A stretch of DNA of 64,000 nucleotides from Alteromonas antoniana (lineage in GTDB: Bacteria > Pseudomonadota > Gammaproteobacteria > Enterobacterales > Alteromonadaceae). The notes under the pieces were generated by a model. That model searched no databases and was not told where the DNA came from. It was given only the letters and a program-made list of their open reading frames with translations. Positions 17,850-27,478 of the stretch are shown here, piece after piece. How positions within the stretch are numbered: position 1 is the stretch's first letter; each line of letters opens with the position of its first letter. Both the position numbers and the translations under genes were made by a program. The DNA is taken from assembly GCF_019249295.1 (NCBI RefSeq), contig NZ_JAESDH010000023.1, positions 1 through 64,000 of the forward strand, given 5' to 3'.

Positions 17850-19406
17850 TTACAGCTGCCCCAGGTTAAGTACCATGAGTGACTTTGCAGGTACGGTGAT
17901 CACCGCTTTGCCATTTTTGACACTGACAGAGTACGCTTTTGGAGCAATGTTGTCTGGCTGCTCAAAGGTATTGTGCTCGTCCATCTTGTCACTGCTTAAT
18001 ACCTGACCCTGAACCTGCTTCACGTCATCCAACGTCACGTCAATTGCGCCTTCCAGCTGTGTGTTTACCAGCGATAAGTAAACGTTGCCATCCTTTGCCT
18101 TAGCGGCAGACGCACTGATAGCCGGAATACTGTCATCGCCATGCTTGTATGCAGGCGTGTCTTCTATGCTCACTGGCAGATAGGTCGCATCCTGAAACGG
18201 GATGTGCATTTTGAATGCGTAATACGTTGGCGTTAATACCATTTTCTCTTTGTCGGTTAGAATCATCGCCTGTAATACATTCACCATCTGTGCAATGTTG
18301 GTCATTTGCACACGCTCAGCATATCGATTGAACACGTGAATATTCAGCCCGGCAATAACCGCATCGCGCAGTGTATTTTGCTGATACAGAAAGCCAGGGT
18401 TTGTCCCCTCATCAACGTCATACCAGGTGCCCCACTCATCAACGTAAAAGCCAATTTTCTTTTCAGGATCCAGTTCATCGAGTATGGCTATGTTCTCTTC
18501 AATAAAGTCCTCGATCCGTAGCGTCCGGTGCAAAGCCGAAAACCACTCTTCTTCCGGGAATCCCGTTGCGCTGCCCTTTTTCTCCCAGTCACTGGTAGGA
18601 ATGGTGTAGTAGTGATGGCTGATGGCATCCATCCGCAGGCTCCACGAAGGCTTCACTTTTTCTGCCAGCGTGCGTGTCCACTCGGTCTGGTCATCGGTGC
18701 CCCCGCTGGCAATAAATTTAGGCAGGTTATCTTCCGGCGCTTTAAGAAATGCAGAGTATTGCTTGTAGAGATCAGCATAGTAATCGGGCGTCATGTTACC
18801 GCCGCATCCCCAGCTTTCATTACCCACTGCGAAATAATCAACCTTAAACGGCTTGTCACGGCCATTTTTCTTACGCTCACGCACAATGGTGGTGTCGGCA
18901 TCTGAGGTCATATAGTGCAACCACTCCACCATTTCGCGGGGACTGCCGGTACCCAGGTTGCCGTTTACATAAGTTTCCGCTCCCAGCAGCTCGGCAAACG
19001 CAAAAAACTCGTGCGTGCCAAATGCGTTATCCTCAATTACGCCGCCCCAGTTACTGTTTACGGTTCTGGGACGTTCATCACGCGGGCCAATCCCATCGCG
19101 CCAGTGATACTCATCAGCGAAACAACCGCCTGGCCATCGTAGTAGCGGCACTTTTAATTCTCGCAGGGCCTGCAAAACATCTAACCGGAACCCGTCCTGG
19201 TTAGGTATGTCTGAGTCTTCTCCTACCCAGATCCCTTCATAAATACCGCGACCAAGATGTTCCATAAACTGGCCGTAAATGTTCTTATTCAACACCGCAC
19301 CGGGTTGCTGTACATCGATATTAATGTCGACACTTTCCGGTTTCGCCAGCGCCGATGAAGCCGCCATAGTGAAACAACAAAACAACAAAGGTTTAAGCTT
19401 AAACAT
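17850..19406 (-). CDS. Alpha-L-arabinofuranosidase, GH51
   Basis: The 518-residue enzyme has a signal peptide (MFKLKPLLFCCFTMAASSALA). The GH51 barrel carries the acid/base glutamate E197 in GNESWG and the nucleophile E324 in VDEWGTW. A C-terminal beta-sandwich closes the protein (about 410-518). GH51 enzymes release arabinofuranose from arabinan and arabinoxylan; the signal peptide puts this one in the periplasm or outside. I choose ATG 19406, the start of the signal peptide; a further in-frame ATG at 19439 has no ribosome site and would add an odd leader. No other arabinan gene is adjacent. Confidence 0.9.
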   Translation of the reverse strand: MFKLKPLLFCCFTMAASSALAKPESVDINIDVQQPGAVLNKNIYGQFMEHLGRGIYEGIWVGEDSDIPNQDGFRLDVLQALRELKVPLLRWPGGCFADEYHWRDGIGPRDERPRTVNSNWGGVIEDNAFGTHEFFAFAELLGAETYVNGNLGTGSPREMVEWLHYMTSDADTTIVRERKKNGRDKPFKVDYFAVGNESWGCGGNMTPDYYADLYKQYSAFLKAPEDNLPKFIASGGTDDQTEWTRTLAEKVKPSWSLRMDAISHHYYTIPTSDWEKKGSATGFPEEEWFSALHRTLRIEDFIEENIAILDELDPEKKIGFYVDEWGTWYDVDEGTNPGFLYQQNTLRDAVIAGLNIHVFNRYAERVQMTNIAQMVNVLQAMILTDKEKMVLTPTYYAFKMHIPFQDATYLPVSIEDTPAYKHGDDSIPAISASAAKAKDGNVYLSLVNTQLEGAIDVTLDDVKQVQGQVLSSDKMDEHNTFEQPDNIAPKAYSVSVKNGKAVITVPAKSLMVLNLGQL

Positions 19407-19439
19407 TACATTCACATTCCATATATAAAAACCCAACAT

Positions 19440-19769
19440 GCAGTGTACCGTTTCTGACTACGCGCAGAGGTAATGAGATTTGAATGTATTTTTATGAATT
19501 TTCGTATCCAGAACTTAGCGTGTTCAATCTCTCAACTATCAGAGCAGCGGTGGTGCAAACGCAAGGTACAACAAGACGCCACACTTCGCTTTTGCTACGC
19601 GGGTAGTGTCAAAGGAGGGTATGTGTTTTACCACAATAATGACAAGCTAAGAGCGGAGCGTTAGCCGTTCGCATTTACTAAGACAGCAACCGCTATCAGC
19701 GCGGTGACTAACCGAAAAGGATAACGATCACGATGGTAGTACAGACAGACGCTTCCGGCCTATTGGCGT
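19440..19769. other. Intergenic region without a gene
   Basis: I see no supported gene, terminator or repeat in these 330 bases. A ribosome-site-like AAAGGAGG at 19611-19618 is followed only by a nine-codon frame. Confidence 0.4.
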
Positions 19770-20258
19770 TTATGGATTGATGTGACTGGCTTTAAAACTG
19801 AAAAACCATTTTCTGGACAACTTCATATCGAACCCCATGCTTGAAGGCCGCTTTTGCGATACCGAGCTGGTGATCTGCTGATAATCATGCTTTTCTTGCA
19901 GATAGGGGTGGGGTAGTTTGACGTTGTATCGATAGGCATAGCGGGTCCACACGGTGTCATCGGTAGCCTCCCAAACCGGCATCGAAAGACGGCAGCGTTC
20001 TGACTCGCGGACTACCGTAATGGCGTCAATATCGACGGATTGCGCCAACGCCAGCAGCTCTTCTTCTTTCTTGTTTTCGCCGGTAATCTCATACGTCGCC
20101 TGCTGCGAACGTTTTCCGATATCACAGGCGAGCGACGCTATCATGGTAAAAGTGGGACGATTGTCCTGAAAAGTGCTGATAACATCCTGGTAGGCAGGGC
20201 GCGGACTGCAAGACATTAAAAATAGTAAGCTCAATAAGAGCGACACGCCTTTGATCAT
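19770..20258 (-). CDS. Hypothetical lipoprotein
   Basis: The 162-residue product starts with a lipoprotein signal (MIKGVSLLLSLLFLMSC). The lipobox LMSC predicts lipidation at Cys17. The mature part has two further cysteines (about 45 and 88) that could form a disulfide, but no domain I recognise. AGGGAG lies upstream of ATG 20258. The gene is isolated. Its function is unknown. Confidence 0.72.
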   Translation of the reverse strand: MIKGVSLLLSLLFLMSCSPRPAYQDVISTFQDNRPTFTMIASLACDIGKRSQQATYEITGENKKEEELLALAQSVDIDAITVVRESERCRLSMPVWEATDDTVWTRYAYRYNVKLPHPYLQEKHDYQQITSSVSQKRPSSMGFDMKLSRKWFFSFKASHINP

Positions 20259-20575
20259 GAAGTTTCTCCCTGAAATCGTCAGTTCACTAATGTTGCCAAA
20301 CTCCCTGCCATTTTTCCAGTGAAGTCAGTATTTACTACCACATTGGCCCCAGATCTACCTTTCAGAGACGGGTAACACCTCTGCCAGTGTCACCCTCATC
20401 AAGACAACGAGTAATCCCCTTAATATCTCTCGTTGTGCTGTTGACCAACGCATTACCCCACTACCATAAATTAGGCTTATAGTTTCGCAATGCGGATTAT
20501 GATTTTGCAGCAACCGCAATTCTGTCAGTATTAACGACATTGCAACATAGTAATGAAAGGGCGCACTCGATAGCG
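20259..20575. other. Divergent intergenic region
   Basis: This region separates the minus-strand lipoprotein from the plus-strand AMP-ligase gene. It must contain both promoters, but I cannot pick convincing hexamers or operators. Confidence 0.4.
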
Positions 20576-22460
20576 ATGAATACTGAAAATGCCACGTTTC
20601 CGGAGAATAACTGGGAGCCCCCGAAAGTCAGCAGGGAAATTCATAGCGATGGCTCGCAATATGTTGTCAGCCAGCATCCCTTGCGCCCGGTTCACGAGAA
20701 CCTGGTTGCAATGTTTAAGCACACCGTTACCCGGTATCCGCAACGCAGCTTTATGGCGCAGCGACATCCGCACAGCTGTGAATGGCAACACTTTTCTTAT
20801 CAGGACGCCGACAACAAATCTGACAACATAGCGCAGTGGTTGCTGAATCAGGACTTAGGACAACAATCCCCTGTATTGATTCTTTCTGGCAATAGCCTTG
20901 AGCATGCCACGCTCATTCAGGCAGGGTATAAAGCAGGCGTTCCGCTGGCCCCGGTATCGCCAAACTATTCATTACTCAGCAAAGACTTTAAAAAGCTTAA
21001 GGCTATCGTAAAGACGGTGAATCCCGGTGCTGTCTTTGTGCAGGATGCCTCAATGTATCAGCGTGCGCTGGACGCACTGGATTTGCGACGCATTCCTGTG
21101 ATTTATGTAACAGCGGATAACCCGGACGCCGTGTCCGGCAATGCGGTTTCCTTCGATACGCTGCTGCGTACTCCGGCGACTGAAGCTGTCACACATGCCA
21201 TTCGTCGCCTGACGCCTCACCATGTTGCCAAGATTTTGTTCACCTCTGGTTCTACCGGCGCGCCTAAAGGAGTGATGAATACCCATGGCAACCTGGCGTA
21301 TACCCAGTCAGCACTTAACTCGCTGATCCACGTAGACCCGGACACTAACCCGCCGACACTTCTGGACTGGTTTCCGGCATCACACCTATGCCGGAAACCA
21401 GAACATTCACCGGGTGATTTACAATGGCGGTACCATGTACATCGACGAAGGTAAGCCACTGCCGGGACAATTTGAGACAACCCTGAAAAACATCGCTGAT
21501 GTCGCCGTCGATTCCTATACCACGGTACCCGCAGTTTACGCGCTGTTACTGGATGCGCTGGAGAAACATGACGCGCTGCGACAGCGCTTTTTCAGCAAGC
21601 TTGAGTGGTGTAGCTATGGCGGCTCGGACATGCCTCAGTCTACCTACGATCGCTTTCAAAAGCTGGCAATAGCGGAAACCGGGCATCGTATTCCAATGAT
21701 AAATGCACTAGGCTCTACAGAGAGTGCAGCGGTCATTACGTTGGTACACTGGCAGACCAACAGCATGGGCTCTGTGGGTCTGCCATTGCCGGGAACAGAA
21801 CTGAAACTGGTGCCCGTTGGCGACAAATTTGAGATGCGGGTAAGAGGCCCGCAAATTATGACTGGCTATATCAACAACGAGGCCAAGACGCAGGAGGTCT
21901 TTGACGACCAGGGCTACTTCTGTACCGGGGATGCCGTGAAATGGGTAGACGACGATAACCCTGAAAAAGGCCTGCGCTTTGCTGGCCGGGTGAGCGAAGA
22001 TTTCAAATTACTTAATGGTACCTGGGTTCACACTGGCGCGTTGCGATCACTGCTTTTAAGTGCATTGACACCGCTAGTCGCAGATATCGTCATTACCGGC
22101 CAGGACAAAGACTATTTAGGGATCCTGGCCTGGCCAAATCCGGAAGGAATAAAAGCCGTTGTGCCCGGCGAGGGCGACCTTGTCAGCTTGCTGAAAAGTG
22201 ACGCTCTGACGCAAAAAGTGAAACAGGCACTCTTGCAACACAATACAGCACATTCAGGCGCATCAATGCGCATCCGGCGCTTTTCCTGGCTGACAACTCC
22301 GCCAGATGCTGACGCCGGTGAAGTGTCCGACAAACGCAGTATTAATCAGTCAGCAGTACTGAGCCTGCGTAAAAGCAACGTAGAACAACTTTACCAGGAG
22401 CCGCTGTGCCCGGGCGTGATAGCGATCCCCAAAGCAGCCTCTTCTGACTCGGAGTCGTAA
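20576..22460 (+). pseudogene. Feruloyl-CoA-synthase-like AMP ligase, frameshifted
   Basis: Two overlapping frames together encode one ANL-superfamily ligase of about 628 residues. The first (20576 to about 21385) holds the P-loop signature LFTSGSTGAPKGVMNTH. The second (from about 21386) holds NGGTMYIDEGKPLPGQF, the adenylation core and the C-terminal domain. The order and motifs match feruloyl-CoA synthase. The break lies at TCACACC (21380-21386). Adding one AC unit there restores ASHTYAGNQNIHR in frame, which is the family motif, so two bases appear lost from a CA-repeat slippage site. The gene is either recently inactivated or the read is wrong. It overlaps the aldehyde dehydrogenase gene by one base. 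The exact start is uncertain; a frame opens at TTG 20540. Confidence 0.82.
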
Positions 22461-23899
22461 TGAAAACAGACAGCAAACAGTTTTATATTCAGGGTCAATG
22501 GTGCGAGCCACGCACAACCCGGACCCAGGCACTGGTTAATCCGGCGACGGCGGAGCCCTATGGGGCCGTAGCGCTGGGTTCGGTCGACGATGTAGACAGT
22601 GCCGTTTCTGCGGCAAAAGCCGCTTTTGCGTCGTGGTCACAAACTTCCGTGGAGCAGCGACTGGATATCCTGAAGGCGATACGGACTCTATATAAAGCCC
22701 GCTACAGCGACCTGGTCGCGGCTATCACGCTGGAAATGGGTGCGCCTGTGAGCTTGTCTACCGACTTGCAGGCCGCCATGGGGATAGCACACATAGACGC
22801 GTTTACAAAAACACTTAGTAAGTTTGCATTTGAACACCAGCAGGGCACAACCTGCGTACGTAAAGAGCCTATCGGCGTAGTTGGCCTGATCACGCCATGG
22901 AACTGGCCGGTTAACCAAATTATGTGCAAGGTGATCCCCGCATTGGCTGCGGGTTGCACTATGGTGCTCAAACCCAGTGAAATGTCGCCGCTGAGCGCCG
23001 ATCTTATCGCGCAGATACTGCATGAAGCGGGTGTGCCGGCGGGGGTATTTAATCTGGTACATGGCGATGGTGCGACAGTAGGAAACGCACTGAGCTCACA
23101 TCCTGATATTGATATGATGTCGTTCACCGGCTCGACCAGAGCAGGAACGGCGGTATCTAAAACGGCGGCTGATACGGTGAAGCGCGTTTCACTGGAGCTA
23201 GGCGGCAAGTCAGCCAACATTCTGTTAGATGACGCTGATTTCGCCAAAGCAGTAAAAGCCGGTGTGCAGTCAGTATTTTCTAACAGCGGACAAACCTGTA
23301 CGGCCCCTACCCGCATGCTGGTCCCTGCGTCGCGGTTGGAGGAAGTGAATGACATAGCCCGCGCAGTGGCGGAAAAAGCCCTTCAGGGCGTCGGCGATCC
23401 AAACGAGCAAACAACCCGCATCGGTCCGCTTGCCAACCAGCGTCAGTTCGACAAAGTACGTGCAATGATTGATGCCGGGATAGCGGAAGGTGCAACCCTG
23501 TTGGCCGGCGGCAGTGACTTTCCATCGCACCTGTCTCAGGGCTTTTTCGTTAAACCAACTATTTTCACTGACGTCTCCAATGACATGACCATTGCACAGG
23601 AAGAAATTTTTGGTCCGGTGTTGTGTATCATGCCCTATACCGATGAAGACGATGCAGTGCGTATTGCCAATGACAGTCCGTACGGGCTATCAGGGTATGT
23701 GTCAGGCTCACCAGAACGGGCACGTCAGGTTGCCAGAAGAATGCGCACAGGCATGGTTCACATCAACGGCGCCCACCCCGATTTAACTGCCCCGTTCGGC
23801 GGTTACAAGCAGTCCGGAAACGGCAGAGAATGGGGCGAATACGGTCTTGATGATTTCATGGAAACCAAATCCATTCCGGGTTTTTACGATGCACCGTGA
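22460..23899 (+). CDS. NAD(P)-dependent aldehyde dehydrogenase
   Basis: The 479-residue enzyme has the full aldehyde dehydrogenase set: N148 in PWNWP, K171 in KPSE, the general base E246 in LELGGK and the nucleophile C280 in NSGQTC. EEIFGPVL lies further on. It oxidises an aldehyde to the acid in the cytoplasm. The start codon overlaps the stop of the ligase gene (TAATG), with GGAG upstream, so the two form one operon. Next to a feruloyl-CoA-synthase-like gene, the natural guess is a vanillin-dehydrogenase-like role. No feruloyl-CoA hydratase/lyase is adjacent, so this stays tentative. Confidence 0.87.
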   Translation: MKTDSKQFYIQGQWCEPRTTRTQALVNPATAEPYGAVALGSVDDVDSAVSAAKAAFASWSQTSVEQRLDILKAIRTLYKARYSDLVAAITLEMGAPVSLSTDLQAAMGIAHIDAFTKTLSKFAFEHQQGTTCVRKEPIGVVGLITPWNWPVNQIMCKVIPALAAGCTMVLKPSEMSPLSADLIAQILHEAGVPAGVFNLVHGDGATVGNALSSHPDIDMMSFTGSTRAGTAVSKTAADTVKRVSLELGGKSANILLDDADFAKAVKAGVQSVFSNSGQTCTAPTRMLVPASRLEEVNDIARAVAEKALQGVGDPNEQTTRIGPLANQRQFDKVRAMIDAGIAEGATLLAGGSDFPSHLSQGFFVKPTIFTDVSNDMTIAQEEIFGPVLCIMPYTDEDDAVRIANDSPYGLSGYVSGSPERARQVARRMRTGMVHINGAHPDLTAPFGGYKQSGNGREWGEYGLDDFMETKSIPGFYDAP

Positions 23900-24229
23900 G
23901 ACTCAGCCTTACCATTAAGCCTTACAGGCACTGATGGTTGCGGGCTTTAATAAATTACCGGGATACAAGCAGGGCCGCTAACGTCCTGACCCGGTACCGA
24001 AACAGGTGGCGTCACCACACGTAGCAAATCACGGCTCCTGCCAACGACAGCGTTTTTGCTTTTACACATAACCGCTAGGAAAGCAGCGCTGTCGCTTTGC
24101 TTTTTGCATGTCCCACGTGCTGATCTTCATTCCTCGCAAGGTTATTGCCCTTTATAACAATGCCGGCACCGTCCACTCGCGTGCCGTTATAGTGCGCCCA
24201 TTCGTATCAGAATTAAGACCTTAATATAA
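23900..24229. other. Intergenic region without a gene
   Basis: I see no supported gene between the aldehyde dehydrogenase and the candidate RNA. The sequence is mixed in composition, and no frame here has a ribosome site with recognisable content. Confidence 0.4.
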
Positions 24230-24367
24230 ACCTTGCTGCGGAAAGTATTTTCTGATGGGTATAAATTAATCAGCACATAAGCCAGCTTCACCAGCTGGTT
24301 TACGTCTCCAAAAGTGTTTTCCATGTTGTGGTTCTTCAACCTCCAGGGGCTTCGGCCCCTTTTTTTT
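24230..24367 (+). ncRNA. Candidate small RNA with terminator
   Basis: Three hairpins occur in a row in a gene-free stretch. They are CTGAT/ATCAG (about 24252-24272), CCAGC-N7-GCTGG (about 24282-24298) and the strong terminator AGGGGC-TTCG-GCCCCT followed by eight Ts (24345-24367). A possible -10 (TAATATAA) lies at 24211-24219. A terminator of this strength more than 440 bases after the last stop codon suggests an independent short transcript. I do not recognise an Rfam family. The alternative is a distant terminator of the aldehyde dehydrogenase operon. Confidence 0.4.
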
Positions 24368-24793
24368 GTCTTGCTTTTTCACTTCTAAAAAAATTCTCAC
24401 AACTTTCGGGCCCCGATTGACGTAACACCCTACCTGAACATATCAACTCAACGATGCCTTGCCTCCCTCAACGACGTGTCGTACCGGTTAGCGCCTTTTC
24501 GAGAAGTTGTCCGCGGTCACTACGACTCTCCCTTTTTGTTTCGCTTAGGCTACTCAGCAGCGCACTGTTACTTCGGGCCAGGCAATGTTGCCTCGCTTCA
24601 GTCAGCCTGCTTCAGGTTGGTCCCGGATTAGTCTGACTGACGAAAACTGGCGTAGATGAAGATCTGGCACAGATGATGAAAGCAATGTTGTAAGCCTGTC
24701 AGCCGTCAGCGCAGTGAATGCAAAGTCAATGGATACCGCTTGCGCGATTTTTGTGCCTCGTTATCTGAAAACGACGTAAAGGAGCGCGTCTGA
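24368..24793. other. Intergenic region without a gene
   Basis: A 60-codon frame (24454-24636) is rich in Arg, Leu and Ser, has no ribosome site and is not supported. Only the AAAGGAG at 24778-24784 that serves the next gene is recognisable. Confidence 0.4.
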
Positions 24794-25424
24794 ATGATAA
24801 AAATTCCCTTCATTACTTCTATATTTGCGGCAAAAAGAAAGCTACTCCCGTCAAAAAGTAACGCGTTTCCCTTAACCGTGCAACGCTCCGTCAGGCTATC
24901 TGCCAGTGTGCAGCGAGTCACGCTGGGCGCAGCAGGTGAAAATAGGGGAGCAAATTCTTATTCGCGGACCAGGCTCGATAAAGCCGCTACATCCTGAATT
25001 CGACTGGCTACTGTTCGCCGGCGACCTTACATCACTGCCAGCGATAGCCAGTCACCTTGAGACTTTACCTGAAACCGCCTGCGGCGATGCCTTTATCCAG
25101 ATACCACACCATGACGATCGTATCGCACTGCAACACCCACCGGGGATTGCGCTACACTGGCTGGTAGCCACCGCCGATGACTTTGCGAAACAAGTTAGTG
25201 ATGTTACCTGGCGACAGGGACAGCCCTTTGTGTGGATTGCGTGCGAATTCAGTCTGATGCGCCACCTTCGGGCATTCTTTAAGGTGGAAAAAGGCATCCA
25301 GCACGATTTCCTTTATGTAAGCAGCTACTGGCGTCGCGGACGAAGTGAAGAGCAGCATAAAGCAGATAAACGTCGCGATTTAGCTGTCCTTAATGCGGTG
25401 AAAACATCGGTAAGTGTTGAGTAA
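24794..25424 (+). pseudogene. Siderophore-interacting protein with internal deletion
   Basis: The C-terminal frame (about 24910-25424) encodes the NAD(P)H half of a siderophore-interacting ferric reductase: FDWLLFAGDLTSLPAI, then GIALHWL, then EFSLMRHLRAFF and DFLYVSSYWRRG. The true gene start appears to be ATG 24794, 9 bases after AAAGGAG. This frame encodes a plausible family N-terminus, with LSASVQRVTLGA at its end. It then runs into the C-terminal part in another frame. About 60-70 residues are missing, including the RxYT/S flavin-binding motif. The join lies in ACGCTGGGCGCAGCAGG (24919-24935), which fits both halves and suggests deletion at a short repeat. Loss of FAD binding should abolish reductase activity. 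Confidence 0.72.
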
Positions 25425-25662
25425 CAGCTACCGGCCATGTCGGTAAAAAGTGAAAAATGTGAAATAACGACTGTAAATTGTGCACGGATTTATGACGTCA
25501 GTGTCGTCAACGCTGAGATTCATGACCGGCCTGGTTTGTTGAATCATCTGCCAATTCATGGAGTTACCGGGCATTAGCCGCGCGCCATTTTATCTGGAAC
25601 AGCGCTTGCTCCTGTTATAAGTGACGAGCATATAATGCTCTTTGTTTTCTAAGGAGGAAATC
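25425..25662 (+). promoter_or_regulatory. Intergenic region with csbD promoter
   Basis: A perfect -10 hexamer TATAAT lies at 25631-25636, 27 bases before the CsbD start codon. A -35-like TTGCTC lies at 25606-25611, with a long 19-base spacing. The weak -35 with a good -10 would suit a stress sigma factor such as RpoS. No other feature is seen. Confidence 0.5.
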
Positions 25663-25854
25663 ATGAATAACGACCGTATTGAAGGTAACTGGAAAGAAAT
25701 GAAAGGCAAGGTTCAGCAGCAGTGGGGCAAACTGACTGACGATGACCTGGATGTAATCGATGGTCGTCGAGAGGAACTTGTTGGCAAAATTCAGAAAAAT
25801 TACGGCAAGAGCCGTGATGAAGCAGAGCGTGAAGTAGACAGTTTTCTGAACTAA
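25663..25854 (+). CDS. CsbD-family stress protein (YjbJ-like)
   Basis: The 63-residue hydrophilic protein matches CsbD: MNNDRIEGNWKEMKGKVQQQ at the N-terminus, then WGKLTDDDLDVIDGRREELV, then a GKSRDEAEREV helix. CsbD/YjbJ proteins are abundant general-stress proteins of unknown mechanism. AAGGAGGAA at 25651-25659 fixes the start. The gene is monocistronic, with its own promoter and terminator. Confidence 0.93.
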   Translation: MNNDRIEGNWKEMKGKVQQQWGKLTDDDLDVIDGRREELVGKIQKNYGKSRDEAEREVDSFLN

Positions 25855-25877
25855 GTCTGTCGTCTGTTCTGACAAGA

Positions 25878-25905
25878 AATAGCTGCCATCGGCAGCTATT
25901 TTTTT
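25878..25905 (+). terminator. Rho-independent terminator after csbD
   Basis: AATAGCTGCC and GGCAGCTATT pair around ATC and are followed by a run of Ts. Confidence 0.92.
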
Positions 25906-26208
25906 GCCTGTTTCACTTACGTTTTGCTGGTGACATCCACGGCCTTTCGTCTTTTGTGCCTGACGTTCACCAAAGACCGGGCTCAACAATTCGCTACACA
26001 GAAATCATTATCCCGAAAACAAAAAACGGTATTCCGACAACACATCATATTGCTACCCTTTGTGTTCACAGTGAGGACAGAGACAGTCACACAAATCAAA
26101 AAGCGCGGCGTTGCCGTACCTCTGTATGCCTTAAGAAGCGTGCGAACCTCTCGTTTTCGCGTTATCTCCGGCGCTATAAACTCACACTAACCCATTGCAG
26201 GAGTAAGC
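25906..26208. other. Intergenic region without a gene
   Basis: Two overlapping open frames cross this stretch, but neither has a ribosome site or recognisable content. Only the GCAGGAG before the aldo/keto reductase start is clear. Confidence 0.4.
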
Positions 26209-27204
26209 ATGTCAGACAATACAATACCCACACGGCCACTGGGCGGAACGCGCCTTGAACTCAGCGAAGTCGGTCTGGGTTGTTGGCAATTGGGTGGCGA
26301 TTTTGGACCCATTGACGAGACTACCGCAACAGCCATTGTGAAGCAGGCAGTCGCCGATGGCATTACCTTCTTTGATACCGCCGATGTCTATGGTGATGGC
26401 CAGAGTGAACGCTATTTGGGTGAAACACTCTCCACCCTCGCACCGAACGCAGTTATCGCCACAAAATACGGCAGAGGTGAAGGTACTTATCCGGACGGGT
26501 ACAGCCTGAATGACTTACGTGATTCCGTGAAACGAGCACAGGACAGGCTTCAGCGCGACACGCTGGATTTATTGCAGCTGCACTGTATTCCACATGAGGT
26601 ATTGCAACAATCACATATATTCGACTGGCTGCGCGAAGTTCAGCAGGAAGGCCACATTAAGTATTTCGGCGCCAGCGTGGAAACGCAGGAAGAAGCGCAT
26701 ACCTGTATGCAGCATGATGATCTTGCTTCGCTACAGATTATTTTCAATCTTATGCGCCAGCGGCCGGTCACGGATCTGTTCGATGAGGCTGTTGCCAAAC
26801 AGGTAGGTATCATCGTTCGCCTGCCGTTAGCCAGTGGCATGCTGACTGGTAAGTTTTCCAAACAGACGCAGTTTGATAAACGCGACCACCGAAACTTCAA
26901 CAAAGACGGAGATGCCTTTAGCGTCGGTGAAACCTTCAGCGGAATAGAATTTGAGAAAGGTCTGGAACTGGTGAATAAGCTGACAACATTTAAGCCAGAA
27001 TCGCTGTCGATGACAGAGTTTGCGATGCGCTGGATTTTAGATCACGAAGCCGTTACCGCAATCATTCCCGGTGCCAGCTCGCCGAAACAGGTGACGCAAA
27101 ATGCCAGCACCGCTTCTCTGGCACCTCTGCCAGACGCACTTCACGACAGACTTTATGCGTTTTACCTAAAGGAGATTGAGCCTGCGATCCGCTGCCAGGT
27201 GTAA
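26209..27204 (+). CDS. Aldo/keto reductase
   Basis: The 331-residue protein is a cytoplasmic NAD(P)H-dependent oxidoreductase of the aldo/keto reductase fold. The catalytic tetrad is visible: D56 and Y61 in FFDTADVYG, K86 in ATKYG and H125 in LLQLHC. The cofactor-binding region near the C-terminus reads AIIPGASSPKQV. It belongs to the YdhF/YghZ-like bacterial group rather than to a defined sugar reductase. AGGAG precedes ATG 26209. The gene lies between csbD and a GH9 cellulase, apparently on its own. Its substrate is unknown. Confidence 0.88.
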   Translation: MSDNTIPTRPLGGTRLELSEVGLGCWQLGGDFGPIDETTATAIVKQAVADGITFFDTADVYGDGQSERYLGETLSTLAPNAVIATKYGRGEGTYPDGYSLNDLRDSVKRAQDRLQRDTLDLLQLHCIPHEVLQQSHIFDWLREVQQEGHIKYFGASVETQEEAHTCMQHDDLASLQIIFNLMRQRPVTDLFDEAVAKQVGIIVRLPLASGMLTGKFSKQTQFDKRDHRNFNKDGDAFSVGETFSGIEFEKGLELVNKLTTFKPESLSMTEFAMRWILDHEAVTAIIPGASSPKQVTQNASTASLAPLPDALHDRLYAFYLKEIEPAIRCQV

Positions 27205-27478
27205 ATGTCTTGAGTACCGCCAGACACTCACTGGCGAAAAAAGGATACTCGCGGCGCCGAACGAGGCGTCGCTTGTTATTTTTCCGCGCACTATACCTTG
27301 GTAAGGGCGACTCTCCAGCTCTGCCCCCTGCCCCGTAACTGCCTGCATCAGGACTCGCTGAAAGGTGACAGACATCGTCGCATCTACCTAAAATCAGCAA
27401 TAGCAAAACTCAATAGCGTAATTTCATTGGCATGCGGGATTGATAACCTCTGGTTAACATTTTTACCGGAGAAATCAC
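27205..27478. other. Intergenic region before the GH9 gene
   Basis: It contains no supported gene and no clear terminator. It should hold the GH9 promoter, which I could not identify. Confidence 0.4.

Noticed and set aside
24327..24390. 21-codon Phe/Leu-rich frame across the strong terminator, considered as a leader peptide
   Set aside because: It reads through the terminator stem and T-run, has no ribosome site, and no amino-acid biosynthesis gene follows.
24454..24636. Sixty-codon plus-strand frame after the candidate small RNA
   Set aside because: It has no ribosome site, its composition is biased to Arg, Leu and Ser, and no domain is recognisable.
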